From Variovorax boronicumulans (GTDB taxonomy: Bacteria; Pseudomonadota; Gammaproteobacteria; Burkholderiales; Burkholderiaceae_C): a stretch of 64,000 nucleotides of DNA. The translations under genes were made by a program, and so were the position numbers. The DNA lies in assembly GCF_007677875.1 (NCBI RefSeq), contig NZ_VEDO01000002.1, forward strand, positions 310,001 to 374,000, written 5' to 3'. The notes below the pieces were generated by a model, which saw nothing but the letters and a program-made list of their open reading frames with translations, ran no database searches and was not told the origin of the DNA. Positions within the stretch are counted from its first letter, which is position 1. Every line of letters starts with the position of its first letter. Positions 32,607 to 41,600 of the stretch are shown here, one piece after another.

Positions 32607-33947
32607 TCAGCGCGCGAACAGCGTCTCGAGTTCGCGCCGCAGTTGGAAGGCCGGCGTGGTCTGGTCCAGCACCACGTCGTCCCAGCTGAGGCTCTGGCCT
32701 GTCTTCACGGGCCGCACCAGCTTCACATCGTGTGCCAGGCCCAGCGGCAGGCCACCGAAGGCGAGCGAGCGCTGCACGGGCAGCAGCTTGCCCCACACGG
32801 TGTAGCCGCCTTCGCCGTCCAGCGTCTCGCCCACGGCCAGGTCGCGCTTGGCGGTGGCGACCACATCGGCGTTCCACGCCACGGCCGCGCCGGTGGGCTC
32901 GCGCCGCAGCGCCACGCTGGCGACCGACATGCCCACCTCCAGCCCGATCAGGTGCCAGCGCTTGTACAGCGTGAAGTATCGGCCGCTGTCGTCGGTCTTC
33001 GCGTTGTATTCCTCGAAGCAGTTGCGGATGTACTCGGTCTCGCCCTCGACCGTGACCCACACGCCCATGCGGATGTCGTAGGGGATGGGCGTGCCGTCGG
33101 TCTGCAATGAGGACACCACCTCCACCATGCCCTTGTGCTCCAGCACGCCGCCCTCGCTGCGCGGACGCGTGACGTTGGGGATCTGGTCGATGGCCGCGGG
33201 CGGGTAGAGCAGGCCGTCGGAGGGCACGGCCAGGCCAGTGGCGTTGGCCACGGCGGCGCTCTCGATGGAGGGCTTGGAGCCGTCCAGGAAGCTGTTGAAC
33301 ATCTTGGGGTTGAGGCCGCCGCGCTGCGCCTGTTCTGGCGTGAGGCCGTAGTGGCCCCAGACCGTCTCGGGCGTGGACGCGCTGAAGTGCGGCAGCCACT
33401 TGTGGCCGCGCCCGGCCGCCACCACGGGGAAGCCGCAGCTGCGCGCCCAGTCCACCAAGTCGCAGATCAGCGCAGGCTGGTCGCCGAAGGCCAGCGAATA
33501 GACCACGCCCGCCTCCTGCGCGCGCCGCGCCAGCAGAGGGCCGCAGAAGGCGTCGGCCTCCACGGTCACGTTGACCACGTGCTTGGCATGCGCGAAGGCG
33601 TCCAGGCAATGCGCCACGGCCGCCACCGGATGGCCCGTGCACTCGACCACCACGTCGATCTGCGGATGGCGCGTGACGGCCTGCCAGTCCTCGGTGATCC
33701 AGGTCGTGCCTTCGCGCAGCGCATCGTCGGCCGAGCGGGCGGCGCTGCGGCCGGCCTCCCAGCCCACGCGCGCGAGGTTGGCGCGGGCAGCCGCGGGCGA
33801 AAGGTCGGCGATGGCCACCAGATGCACGCCGGGCGTGCGCGGCACCTGGGCCAGATACATGGAGCCGAACTTGCCGGCGCCGATCAGGCCGATGCGGATG
33901 GGGCGGTTCTCGGCGGCGCGCTGCTGCAGCTGACGGTGCAGGCTCAT
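32607..33947 (-). CDS. NAD(P)-dependent oxidoreductase with C-terminal SAF domain
   Basis: A 446-residue protein. The N-terminal Rossmann domain reads IRIGLIGAGKFGSMYLAQVP, and the middle resembles homoserine dehydrogenase/Gfo-Idh-MocA-type proteins (VVVECTGHPVAAVAH). The C-terminal part from about residue 345 (ATAKRDLAVGETLDGEGGYT, then PLGLAHDVKLVRPVKTGQ) is a SAF domain, as in sugar-acid dehydratases and flagellar FlgA. This fold combination is known in uncharacterised Burkholderiales oxidoreductases. GGAGAC precedes the ATG. It is convergent with the dioxygenase gene, the two stops being adjacent. Confidence 0.85.
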   Translation of the reverse strand: MSLHRQLQQRAAENRPIRIGLIGAGKFGSMYLAQVPRTPGVHLVAIADLSPAAARANLARVGWEAGRSAARSADDALREGTTWITEDWQAVTRHPQIDVVVECTGHPVAAVAHCLDAFAHAKHVVNVTVEADAFCGPLLARRAQEAGVVYSLAFGDQPALICDLVDWARSCGFPVVAAGRGHKWLPHFSASTPETVWGHYGLTPEQAQRGGLNPKMFNSFLDGSKPSIESAAVANATGLAVPSDGLLYPPAAIDQIPNVTRPRSEGGVLEHKGMVEVVSSLQTDGTPIPYDIRMGVWVTVEGETEYIRNCFEEYNAKTDDSGRYFTLYKRWHLIGLEVGMSVASVALRREPTGAAVAWNADVVATAKRDLAVGETLDGEGGYTVWGKLLPVQRSLAFGGLPLGLAHDVKLVRPVKTGQSLSWDDVVLDQTTPAFQLRRELETLFAR

Positions 33948-34061
33948 GGGTGGTGTCTCCGATCGTGGTGTTGGGTTCGCGACCATAGCGCAACGGGTCG
34001 GCCTGTACAGTGACGGCCCGAACCACAGGAGACACCGGTCCGCCCGCGCCCGGTCCATGGC

Positions 34062-34973
34062 ATGTCCAGCTTTCCCGCACCCGCCCCGCCGCTGACCGTC
34101 CTCGTCCAGGCCCGCCGCGCCGCACCATGGATGGGGGGTTGGCTGGGGCTGATGCTGGTGGTCGCGGTCGCCGGCCGCCAGGCCACGCGCGAGCTCGACG
34201 TGTTCCAGATCATGCTGATGCGCTCGGTCATGGGCCTGGTGCTGCTGCTGCCGCTGGTGCGTGCGGCCGGGGGGCTGTCGGCCCTGCGCACGCGCCAGCT
34301 GCCGCGGCATGTGGGCCGCAACATCGTGCACTACGGCGCGCAGTACGCCTGGTTCTTCGCGCTGACGCTGATCCCCCTCGGCCAGGTGGTGGCCATCGAG
34401 TTCACGATGCCGATCTGGACCGTGGTGCTGGCCGCGCTGTTCCTCGGCGAGCCGCTGCACCGCCGCAAGGTGGCTGCGGTGGCGCTGGGCGCGATCGGAG
34501 TGGCCATGATCGTGCAGCCCGGTGGCGGCAGCGGCCCGGGTGCGGGCCAGCTCATCGCGCTGGCTGCCGCGCTGGGCTTTGCCGTGTCCATCATCGCCGT
34601 GAAGGCGCTGGCCCGGACCGAGCAGGCCGTGACCATCATGTTCTGGATGCTGGTGGTGCAGACCATGCTGGGCCTGTGGCCGGCGCTGGCCGTGTGGCAA
34701 TGGCCCTCGGCGGCCGGTTGGGGGTGGGTGACGCTGGTCGCGGTGGCCGGCACCTATGGCCACTACTGCATGGCCAGTGCCATGCGCCATGCCGACGCGA
34801 CCGTCGTGGTGCCCATGGACTTCCTGCGCGTGCCGCTCACGGCGCTGGCCGGCTGGCTGTTCTATGCCGAGCGCATCGACCTGCTGATGGCGCTGGGCAC
34901 GGCGTTGATCCTGTCGGGCAACCTGCTGAACCTGTGGCGCGCGCCGGCGCCCGCAGGCACCGGACGCTCCTGA
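34062..34973 (+). CDS. DMT family (EamA) transporter
   Basis: A 303-residue drug/metabolite transporter with ten predicted membrane helices in two EamA repeats. The first repeat ends IEFTMPIWTVVLAALFLGEP, and the second ends VVPMDFLRVPLTALAGWLFY followed by a short basic tail. PLGQVVAIEF is a typical family segment. It would export or import small metabolites; the substrate is unknown. It is divergent from the SAF-domain oxidoreductase, with 114 bp between starts. Confidence 0.88.
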   Translation: MSSFPAPAPPLTVLVQARRAAPWMGGWLGLMLVVAVAGRQATRELDVFQIMLMRSVMGLVLLLPLVRAAGGLSALRTRQLPRHVGRNIVHYGAQYAWFFALTLIPLGQVVAIEFTMPIWTVVLAALFLGEPLHRRKVAAVALGAIGVAMIVQPGGGSGPGAGQLIALAAALGFAVSIIAVKALARTEQAVTIMFWMLVVQTMLGLWPALAVWQWPSAAGWGWVTLVAVAGTYGHYCMASAMRHADATVVVPMDFLRVPLTALAGWLFYAERIDLLMALGTALILSGNLLNLWRAPAPAGTGRS

Positions 34974-34977
34974 CCCC

Positions 34978-35616
34978 TCAGTGCAGGTGGCGGGGGCGGC
35001 GACCGCCGCCACCGCCGTGGCTGCCGCCACCGGAGCCGGGGCCGCGCGAGGGCTTGCCCAGGTCGAGCGAGTTGGTCAGCGCGTCGAAGCGCTGCGTGAA
35101 CAGCTTGTCGATCTCCGCCACCACGCCCGACAGCTCGCTCGCATCGAAGTGGCGCTCCATGGTGTGGATCACGTCCTGCACCAGCAGGTCGCGCTGCACC
35201 TGCATGATGGCCGCGGGATCGGGGCCGACGAACAGCATGATGAAGTCGTCGCGCGACTCCTCGTCCTCGGGCGCTTCCTCGTCGTCCTCGTCGAACTCGG
35301 CGTCGTAGAAGCTGACCTCGATGGCCGCGCCGCGCTCGGACAGCTCGTTCAGGCTCATGCACATCTCGTCCAGCGCCTGCTTGAAGTCCTCGTCGCCGGG
35401 GACGGTCCAGCACATGTCGAGCAGGTGCTCGGTGGTTTCGAAGCGGATGCCGGGCTCTTCTTCGTAGGCGCTGGCTGCAGCGGCCGCGAGCGAGCGCGCA
35501 CCGGCGTACTTCCACAGGGGTTTGAGCGCCTCCTGGATCTGCTCGTAGTTCACGTCCGCGCGCAGCGGCACCTGGCCGTGGACGTGGATCTCGAAGGGGG
35601 CGTTGTAGCGTGACAT
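34978..35616 (-). CDS. DUF6806 family protein
   Basis: A 212-residue soluble protein beginning MSRYNAPFEIHVHGQVPLRA, an arrangement I recognise as DUF6806, conserved in Comamonadaceae and uncharacterised. A strongly acidic tract (FDEDDEEAPEDEESRDDF) sits near residue 110, and the C-terminus is glycine/histidine/arginine-rich and likely disordered (PGSGGGSHGGGGGRRPRHLH). Its stop lies five bases from the convergent DMT transporter stop. Confidence 0.8.
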   Translation of the reverse strand: MSRYNAPFEIHVHGQVPLRADVNYEQIQEALKPLWKYAGARSLAAAAASAYEEEPGIRFETTEHLLDMCWTVPGDEDFKQALDEMCMSLNELSERGAAIEVSFYDAEFDEDDEEAPEDEESRDDFIMLFVGPDPAAIMQVQRDLLVQDVIHTMERHFDASELSGVVAEIDKLFTQRFDALTNSLDLGKPSRGPGSGGGSHGGGGGRRPRHLH

Positions 35617-35833
35617 AGGGGGATGGTAGCGGGTGCGTCGGGCAGTGCCAACGCGGTGTCTCGTGGTGCCGGGCGCCGGGGGCCGGGCCGCGCGGCGGAT
35701 GCTCGGGCGCAGGGCCCGCGGATGTCGGGCAAGCCCGGTATTTTGCAACACGCCACCGCCCCGTCCGGTGGGGACGTGGTCGCCACGTCGACGGCGCTTA
35801 TACTGTTTTTCAATACAGTGACCGAACTGCGTG

Positions 35834-36193
35834 ATGGATCCCGTCCAACTCTGTTTGGATCTTCGACCCCCGGCACCGCCTGCCCCGCCACCGCCGCCTC
35901 CACCGCCGCCGCGGCCCTATGCCGCTGTACTGCGCGATGGCGCCGGCTTGACCCGCCAGCAGCGCGATGCGGCGCAGATGCGTTTCGAGGCCGCGCTGGA
36001 AGACCGGCTCGGCTCGCCCGAGGAGGTCGCCGCCCTGGTGCACCAACTCATGCAGGCCGAGCTCGGCGGCGATCCCCCGGCGCCCGAGTTGGTCCGCCGC
36101 TGGGAACGCGCCAGCGCTGCCGCGCGCTACACGGGCCTGCAGAGCCTGGCCGACCTGACGGACGCCTGGTTCGAGGTGTCCGTCACGTCCTGA
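35834..36193 (+). CDS. hypothetical protein with proline tract
   Basis: A 119-residue protein. A run of about twenty residues near the N-terminus is almost entirely proline and alanine ([17 protein letters not shown]), followed by a mostly helical, acidic region (RFEAALEDRLGSPEEVAALV). It starts MDPVQLCLDL, which recalls small conserved Comamonadaceae proteins, but no family was recognised. A GTG one codon upstream is an alternative start. Polyproline stretches need EF-P for efficient translation. Confidence 0.6.
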   Translation: MDPVQLCLDLRPPAPPAPPPPPPPPPRPYAAVLRDGAGLTRQQRDAAQMRFEAALEDRLGSPEEVAALVHQLMQAELGGDPPAPELVRRWERASAAARYTGLQSLADLTDAWFEVSVTS

Positions 36194-36224
36194 GCCCGCG
36201 GCGCTCGGGTAGTCCTCGATGACT

Positions 36225-36600
36225 TGGGCGGCCCGCACGGCACGTCGCCCACGGCATTGACCACCACCAGGGCGCTACGGTGGACCCCGCCACCCGGAGC
36301 GAGGCCATGCCGACTCCGCCCCGCATCGCGCGTGCTTGCCGCCAAACAGCTTGCCGGCCGTGGCGGCCGCCCCAGCCCCCACGGTGACTTTGGCCAGCCG
36401 CTGCGTGCCGGCGGCCTCGCAGGCGCGGTAGCCTGCCTGGGCGTCCAGGCGACGCGACCGTCGCCGACACCGAGGTCGAAGACGATGGCCGCAGGCACGA
36501 TGGGCACGCGGGTAGCGCCCCATGTCGAAGCCGATCTTGCGTTGCTCGAGGTAGCGCATGACGCCCGAGGCCGCGTCCATGTCGCCTTGAGGGCGTCGCG
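36225..36600 (-). pseudogene. shattered P1 family (DmpA/S58) peptidase
   Basis: Pieces of one protein are spread over all three minus-strand frames in the correct order: DMDAASGVMRYLEQRKIGFD (from about 36583), RVPIVPAAIVFDLGVGDGRV (from about 36510), KVTVGAGAAATAGKLFGG, AMRGGVGMASLRV and finally ALVVVNAVGDV (to about 36235). These are hallmarks of the P1/DmpA L-aminopeptidase/D-esterase family, including the segment leading to the self-processing serine region. At least three frameshifts and the missing ends show it is dead. Confidence 0.75.
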
Positions 36601-36716
36601 CGCCATACGCCATGCCGGCGCGGCCTCACATTCCCGCATGCCGCGAGCTGGAAGACATGCGGATGTCATCCACGCTTCCTAGAGTCCGCCCCTTTTCACG
36701 CGGGAGATCTCAGAGG

Positions 36717-39134
36717 ATGGCGATGGACAAAATGAAGTGGGTCGGCGTTCTGGCCCTGGCGACGGCTCTGGCCGCATGCGGCGGTGGCGACGACGACCAG
36801 GCCGCCCCCTCACCCGGGCCCGGGACCGACCCTACCGTGCCCACACCCACACCCACACCCACACCCACACCCACGCCGCAGCCCGAGGTTCAGCCCCAGG
36901 TCCTGCTCGAGCAGAGCTTCGCCGGGCTCAGCGCGCTGCCCGCGGGCTGGAGCCTGCCGGCGAACAACCGCGGCACGGTCTCAGTGGCCGACGGTGAACT
37001 GGTCATCGACGGCCGGACCCACAGTTCACTGATGACGGCAGTCATGCTGCCGGCGCGCTTCGAGGCCTTGTCGAACTACCGCATCGACGTGGTGTTCACC
37101 TTCGCCCAGCCCAACAACAGCAGCCGCTGGGGCAGTGTGATGTACCGGACCGGCCCGGCGAACGCCGCCATCCCGCACGAGCCCTACTACCAGTTCGCGA
37201 TCTGCCAGGCCGCCACCGCGGCCAACGGCACCGAGTTCGCCCTGCGGCGCAACAACGGCTGGAACGTGCAGGGCACCAAAGCATTCAGCGAGAACATCGA
37301 CGCGGGCAAGACCTACACCGCCACCGTGGTCGTGCACGGCAGGCGGGTGCGCCAGTACCTCGACAACGTGCTCACGCACGACATGACGCTGGACGAGGCC
37401 ATGGCCGCGGGCGGCATCGGCTTGCAGACCACGGGCCTGGTGATGCGTGTGCGCAGCGTGAAGGTGACCGAGCAGCTCCAGCCGCTGCCGGAGATCGGCA
37501 AGCTCGTCGCGGTGCAGGAGACCGGCACGCGGGCCGCGATGGCGCCCACGCTGGTGCAAGCCATGGCCGCCAATGCCGACCTGGCGGCCAGTGGTGCCAG
37601 CAATGTGCTCTACACCGTCGACGCGAGCCTGAACCTGCACGCCGCGAACGGCGAGAGTCTCGGCACGCTGGCCCAGTACCTGGCCAGCCCCGACCGCGCG
37701 ACGATCCCGGTGCTGCGCATCGCTGACGCGGCCACGGTGGCCGCCCTGGCGGCCGCCCAAGACCGGCTGGATCTGGGCGACGTGACGCTGCTGTCCACCG
37801 ACGTGGAGCTGCTCGCCAGTGCGCGGCGCGCCCTGCCGGCCGTCCGCACCGCGGTGGACTTCACGCAACGCACCGCCCTGGGCAACACGCCGCAGGGCAT
37901 CCTGGAGGTGGTCGGTGCCACGAACCGGGCCAAGGCCAAGATCGCCGTGCTGGCCGCCGCCATGAGCCAGCGGGCCACGGTCGCGCACCTACAGCGCCTG
38001 TTGATCACGGTCTGGGCGCAGGCCGACGCGGCGACGCCGGCCGAGGCCGCCGCCGTGCTGACCACCGGCGTCAACGGCGTGCTGGCCGCCGACACCCGCG
38101 CATTCGCCCAGGTGCTGCGCGCGCTGCCGGCCGGCACGCTGCTGCGCAAGCCGCTGGTGACCGGCCACCGCGGCATGCCCTCCACCGAGGATGAGAACAC
38201 GCTGGAGGGCGCGCGGGCCGCGGCGGCGGCCGGCGCCGATGCCATCGAGAACGACATCTACCGGACCACCGACGGGCATCTGGTCGTGATGCACGACGCG
38301 ACGGTGGACCGCACCACCAACGGCAACGGCAGCATCGAGACCATGACGCTGGCCCAGGTGCAGGCCCTGCAGACCAAGACGCGCGGCCGCCAGGTGCCGA
38401 CGTTGCGCGCCTTCTTCCAGGAGTTCAAGGGCCGCCCCATCACGCATTTCGTAGAGCTCAAGAGCGCCAACGTCGACATCGTGCCGCTGCTGCAGCAGGA
38501 ACTCGATGCGCTGGGCGTGCGCGATCAGGTGGTGGCGATCTCCTTCGACGGCAACCAGCTCACGCGCATGGGCGCGACGCTGCCCGAGGTGACGGTGGGC
38601 TACCTGAACAGCGCGGCCGGCGGCAGCGACCCGCTGGTGGACCTGCGCAACATCCTGGGCGTCACGCAGCAGTATTCGGCGACCTTCAACCCGTCCTACG
38701 CCAACCTGAGCGCGGCGGCGATGGAGGCGGGCAAGCACCGCGGCATCACCTTCTGGCCCTGGACGATCAACGACCAAACTGCCTTCTACCGCTTCTACAG
38801 CCAGGGCACGCACGGCCTGACCACGGACTACGCTTGGTGGGCGCAGGACTTCCCGGTCGCGATCGCCAGCGCCGCGAGCGCCAGCGCGCCCGTGGGCCAG
38901 GCCTTCGGCATGCCCATCACGCTGACCACGCAGGCCGGCGTGTCCTATGCCGCCACGAGCAACGTGGCGGCCGTGATCGATGGCACCGCACCGCACAGCG
39001 TCGCTGCCGACGGCACGCTGCGCTTCACGGGGCCCGGCACTGCCGTGGTCATGCCGGGCTACCGCCACGCCATGGGCGACGGCACCTACAGCTACGTGGT
39101 CGTCGCCCCGCCCGTCAACGTGACGGTGCAGTGA
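36717..39134 (+). CDS. glycerophosphodiester phosphodiesterase family lipoprotein
   Basis: An 805-residue predicted outer-membrane or periplasmic lipoprotein. A signal peptide ends in the lipobox ALAAC (cysteine about residue 20), followed by a Pro-Thr linker encoded by a hexanucleotide repeat. A beta-rich domain of unknown function spans about 60-260, and the GDPD TIM-barrel about 480-735. Active-site residues are HR in VTGHRGMPSTEDENT, E and D in GADAIENDIYRTTDGHLV and the H of MHDATVDRTTNG. It would hydrolyse deacylated phospholipid headgroup diesters. Length is well above simple GDPDs. ATG at 36717 or 36723; GGGAG precedes. Confidence 0.88.
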   Translation: MAMDKMKWVGVLALATALAACGGGDDDQAAPSPGPGTDPTVPTPTPTPTPTPTPQPEVQPQVLLEQSFAGLSALPAGWSLPANNRGTVSVADGELVIDGRTHSSLMTAVMLPARFEALSNYRIDVVFTFAQPNNSSRWGSVMYRTGPANAAIPHEPYYQFAICQAATAANGTEFALRRNNGWNVQGTKAFSENIDAGKTYTATVVVHGRRVRQYLDNVLTHDMTLDEAMAAGGIGLQTTGLVMRVRSVKVTEQLQPLPEIGKLVAVQETGTRAAMAPTLVQAMAANADLAASGASNVLYTVDASLNLHAANGESLGTLAQYLASPDRATIPVLRIADAATVAALAAAQDRLDLGDVTLLSTDVELLASARRALPAVRTAVDFTQRTALGNTPQGILEVVGATNRAKAKIAVLAAAMSQRATVAHLQRLLITVWAQADAATPAEAAAVLTTGVNGVLAADTRAFAQVLRALPAGTLLRKPLVTGHRGMPSTEDENTLEGARAAAAAGADAIENDIYRTTDGHLVVMHDATVDRTTNGNGSIETMTLAQVQALQTKTRGRQVPTLRAFFQEFKGRPITHFVELKSANVDIVPLLQQELDALGVRDQVVAISFDGNQLTRMGATLPEVTVGYLNSAAGGSDPLVDLRNILGVTQQYSATFNPSYANLSAAAMEAGKHRGITFWPWTINDQTAFYRFYSQGTHGLTTDYAWWAQDFPVAIASAASASAPVGQAFGMPITLTTQAGVSYAATSNVAAVIDGTAPHSVAADGTLRFTGPGTAVVMPGYRHAMGDGTYSYVVVAPPVNVTVQ
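36839..36874 (+). repeat. hexanucleotide tandem repeat encoding a Pro-Thr linker
   Basis: About six copies of CCCACA in frame encode the PTPTPT linker after the lipobox of the GDPD lipoprotein. The six-base unit adds or removes whole residue pairs, so copy-number change would alter linker length without breaking the frame. Confidence 0.8.
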
Positions 39135-39137
39135 GGC

Positions 39138-40196
39138 TCAGGGCGCGGGGCAGCCGCCCTCCAGCCCCGCCATGCCGGCCAGCTTCTGCAGGCGCGAGCG
39201 TTGCTCCAGGCAGGCCTGGTGCCGGGCCTCGGCCGCCTGGCGCTGGGCCAGCCGGGTGGCCTCCTCGCGTGCCGCCTGCAGCTGGGCAATGCGTGCGCGG
39301 ATCTGCGGCATGGCGGCCAGCGCCGCCTTCTCGCCCTCCAGGATGGCACTGGCGCGCTGGGTGAAGTCGGCCGCGCCGATGTCCAGCACCTGCGGCCGAA
39401 CCACCACGTCGGCACGCGCCAGTTCGGCCTGGCCCGCCTTCTGGCCCATGATGGCGATGGACTGCCCCAGCGTGCCCAGCATGCCGGCGGGCGCCTGGCC
39501 GCGCGCCTTGTTGGAGATGTCCACCGCGACCACGAGGTCGGCGCCGAGCTGGCGCGCCGCGTCGACCGGCACCGGGCTGACCACGCCGCCATCGACGTAG
39601 TGGAACTTGCCGATGGTGACGGGCTGGAACACGCCCGGCACGCTGCTGGAGGCCCGCACCGCCTGGCCCGTGTTGCCGCGCGCGAACACCGTGCGCTCGC
39701 CGTCCTCCAGGCGCGTGGCGACGGCCACGAAGGGTTTGGCCAGGCGTTCGAGCGGCTGCCGGCGCACCTGCTCGTTCACGTAGTCCTCGAGCTTCTGGCC
39801 CACCAGCAATCCGCCGGAGGACAGTTGCAGGTCGCGGATCCTCGCTTCGTCCAGCGCCACGGCCTTTTCCTGCAATTCGAAGGCGTTCATGCCGCTCGCG
39901 TACAGGGCGCCGACCACGCTGCCGGCGCTGGTGCCGGCCACCACGGCGGGCGCCAGGCCGTTGGCCTCGAGCATCTTGATGACGCCGATGTGCGCAAAGC
40001 CCTTGGCGGCGCCACCGCCGAGTGCGATGCCGATCTTGAGCGTGTTCGACGGGCCAGACGCTTGCGCGGCCGAGGGCGCCGTGGTGCTTGCAGGCGGCGG
40101 CGTGCCGCAAGCGGCCAGCGCGGCCGCCAGCAGCAGCGCGAACGGACGAGCCCAGGCCGTCAGGGACAAGGAAGTGCGCGGGGCGGTGGAGCGCAT
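39138..40196 (-). CDS. patatin-like phospholipase lipoprotein (RssA-like)
   Basis: A 352-residue patatin-family hydrolase with a Ser-Asp dyad. A signal peptide with lipobox LAAALAAC anchors it as a lipoprotein. The oxyanion motif is GIALGGGAAKGFAHIGVIKM, the nucleophile elbow is VVAGTSAGSVVGALYASG (serine about residue 92), and the aspartate is in YVDGGVVSPVPVDAARQLGA. The C-terminal 60 residues form a charged helix (IRARIAQLQAAREEATRLAQ). It likely deacylates lipids at the cell envelope. It ends beside the convergent GDPD lipoprotein. Confidence 0.9.
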   Translation of the reverse strand: MRSTAPRTSLSLTAWARPFALLLAAALAACGTPPPASTTAPSAAQASGPSNTLKIGIALGGGAAKGFAHIGVIKMLEANGLAPAVVAGTSAGSVVGALYASGMNAFELQEKAVALDEARIRDLQLSSGGLLVGQKLEDYVNEQVRRQPLERLAKPFVAVATRLEDGERTVFARGNTGQAVRASSSVPGVFQPVTIGKFHYVDGGVVSPVPVDAARQLGADLVVAVDISNKARGQAPAGMLGTLGQSIAIMGQKAGQAELARADVVVRPQVLDIGAADFTQRASAILEGEKAALAAMPQIRARIAQLQAAREEATRLAQRQAAEARHQACLEQRSRLQKLAGMAGLEGGCPAP

Positions 40197-40263
40197 GCCA
40201 GAGTTGGTGTGGAGATGTGGCGGCCGTCCGATACGTTCAGGCGGTCGGTCCGCGAGAGGTGTC

Positions 40264-40356
40264 TGGTGCCCCGAACCGGGATCGAACCGGTACGCCCCCT
40301 CGCGGGTAAGCGGCGGATTTTAAGTCCGCTGTGTCTGCCAGTTTCACCATCGGGGC
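40264..40356 (-). tRNA. tRNA-Leu (anticodon UAA)
   Basis: The minus strand from 40356 begins GCCCCGATGG and ends GGTTCGGGGCACCA. The acceptor arm GCCCCGA pairs with TCGGGGC. The anticodon loop CTTAAAA presents UAA between stems GCGGA and TCCGC. A long variable arm (GCTTACCCGCGAGGGGGCG) marks a class II tRNA, and GGTTCGATCC is the T loop. The 3' CCA is encoded. Confidence 0.96.
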
Positions 40357-40376
40357 AGGGTGGCGCCGGTACGAAA

Positions 40377-40407
40377 CAGCCCCTGGAGCACAGGGCTGCA
40401 GGGGCTG
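40377..40407. other. 9-bp inverted repeat between the two tRNA genes
   Basis: CAGCCCCTG and CAGGGGCTG form a perfect nine-base stem with a 13-base loop, about 20 bases upstream of the tRNA-Leu 5' end. There is no T-tract, so a processing or structural role is as likely as termination. Confidence 0.4.
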
Positions 40408-40437
40408 CCGATCTTCACGACATCATCACGAAGAATT

Positions 40438-40511
40438 TGGAGGCGCGACCCGGAGTCGAACCGGGCTAGACGGATTTGCAATCCGTTGCATAACCGCTTT
40501 GCTATCGCGCC
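40438..40511 (-). tRNA. tRNA-Cys (anticodon GCA)
   Basis: The 74-base minus-strand sequence starts GGCGCGATAGC and ends GGGTCGCGCCTCCA. The acceptor GGCGCGA pairs with TCGCGCC. The anticodon loop ATTGCAAAT gives GCA, flanked by ACGG and CCGT. The CCA is encoded. It lies 81 bases upstream of tRNA-Leu on the same strand, probably one transcript. Confidence 0.96.
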
Positions 40512-40525
40512 AAAAGCCCACGATT

Positions 40526-41425
40526 CTATACCAACTTGTTGGCGTTCCTGCCCGCGTGGTAGGTCCCGGTGCCACGCACGAGCACGCGGTCGCTGGCCAG
40601 CACGCTGCCCGGCGCGTGCTCGGCCTGGCCCCGGGTGCGCGCGTACAGCGGCGCAAAGTCGATGCGGGCCAGTTCCAGCAGCTGATCGAGGTCGTCGATC
40701 ACGAAATAGCTCTCCTGGAAATCGTCGATGCGGTAGCGCGTGCGCATCACGCGCTCGAGGTCGAAGGCGATGCGGTTGGGCGAAGGATCGTCGAGCGCGA
40801 ACACCGTCTCCGTGTACGAGGAGGCGATGCCCGCGCCGTAGATGCGCAGCCCGTCGGCCTGCTGCACGAGGCCGAATTCCACCGTGTACCAGTACACGCG
40901 CGCCAGCTTGTCGAGCACGCCCAGCTGCTGCGCGCGCAGGCCGCCCACGCCGTAGGCCTGGATGTAGTCGGCGATCGCCGGGTTCATGAGCATGGGCACA
41001 TGGCCGAACACGTCGTGGAAGACGTCGGGCTCTTCGAGGTAGTCCAGCTCGTGCGGCTGGCGGATGAAGTGGCCCGCCGGAAAGCGCCGGTTGGCCAGGT
41101 GCTCGAAGAACACCTCGTCGGGCACCAGCCCCGGCACGGCCACGACCTGCCAGCCCGTGCGCGCCATGAGGATCTCCGAGAGGCGCTCGAAGTCGGGAAT
41201 CTGCTCGGGGCCGATCGGCAGATCCCGCATCCCCTGCACGAAGGCGTCGCAGGCGCGGCCGGGCAGCAGGCGGCTCTGGCGTTCGAACAGTGTCTTCCAG
41301 ACCGCGTGCTCGGCGGCGGTGTACCGGGCCCAGTCCTGGGGGATGGTCCAGTCCGCGCGCGCCGGGCGGCCGGCCTCGCCGGCGGCCAGTCCGTGCTTGG
41401 TCTGGGTGGGTGCTTGCGCTTGCAT
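40526..41425 (-). CDS. phhA: phenylalanine 4-monooxygenase
   Basis: A 299-residue pterin-dependent aromatic amino-acid hydroxylase that converts phenylalanine to tyrosine. Iron ligands are H137 and H142 in EEPDVFHDVFGHVP and E183 in YWYTVEFGLVQQ. GFVPDEVF-type and HFIRQPHELDYLEEPD segments flank the pterin site. It is the short bacterial form without the N-terminal ACT regulatory domain. Together with hppD in this window it supplies phenylalanine/tyrosine catabolism. The gene ends just upstream of tRNA-Cys on the same strand. Confidence 0.96.
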   Translation of the reverse strand: MQAQAPTQTKHGLAAGEAGRPARADWTIPQDWARYTAAEHAVWKTLFERQSRLLPGRACDAFVQGMRDLPIGPEQIPDFERLSEILMARTGWQVVAVPGLVPDEVFFEHLANRRFPAGHFIRQPHELDYLEEPDVFHDVFGHVPMLMNPAIADYIQAYGVGGLRAQQLGVLDKLARVYWYTVEFGLVQQADGLRIYGAGIASSYTETVFALDDPSPNRIAFDLERVMRTRYRIDDFQESYFVIDDLDQLLELARIDFAPLYARTRGQAEHAPGSVLASDRVLVRGTGTYHAGRNANKLV

Positions 41426-41600
41426 GTCGTCTCCCGGTCCGCCGGATGCGGCTTGTCGGCGCCCATTGCACTGCGCTGCGCGTCACCGCGCAAGAGGACG
41501 CAGGCCTCTTCGCGCGCACAACGCCGATATCCTGCGCGCGACAGCGCAGCCAGCGCATCGGCGCAAGAATCCTGCAACGCCACCGCTATCCTTTGCCGCC

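Noticed and set aside
36127-36669. 180-codon intact minus-strand gene
   Set aside because: Only parts of this frame match the P1 peptidase; the rest of the similarity is in the other two frames, so it is a pseudogene.
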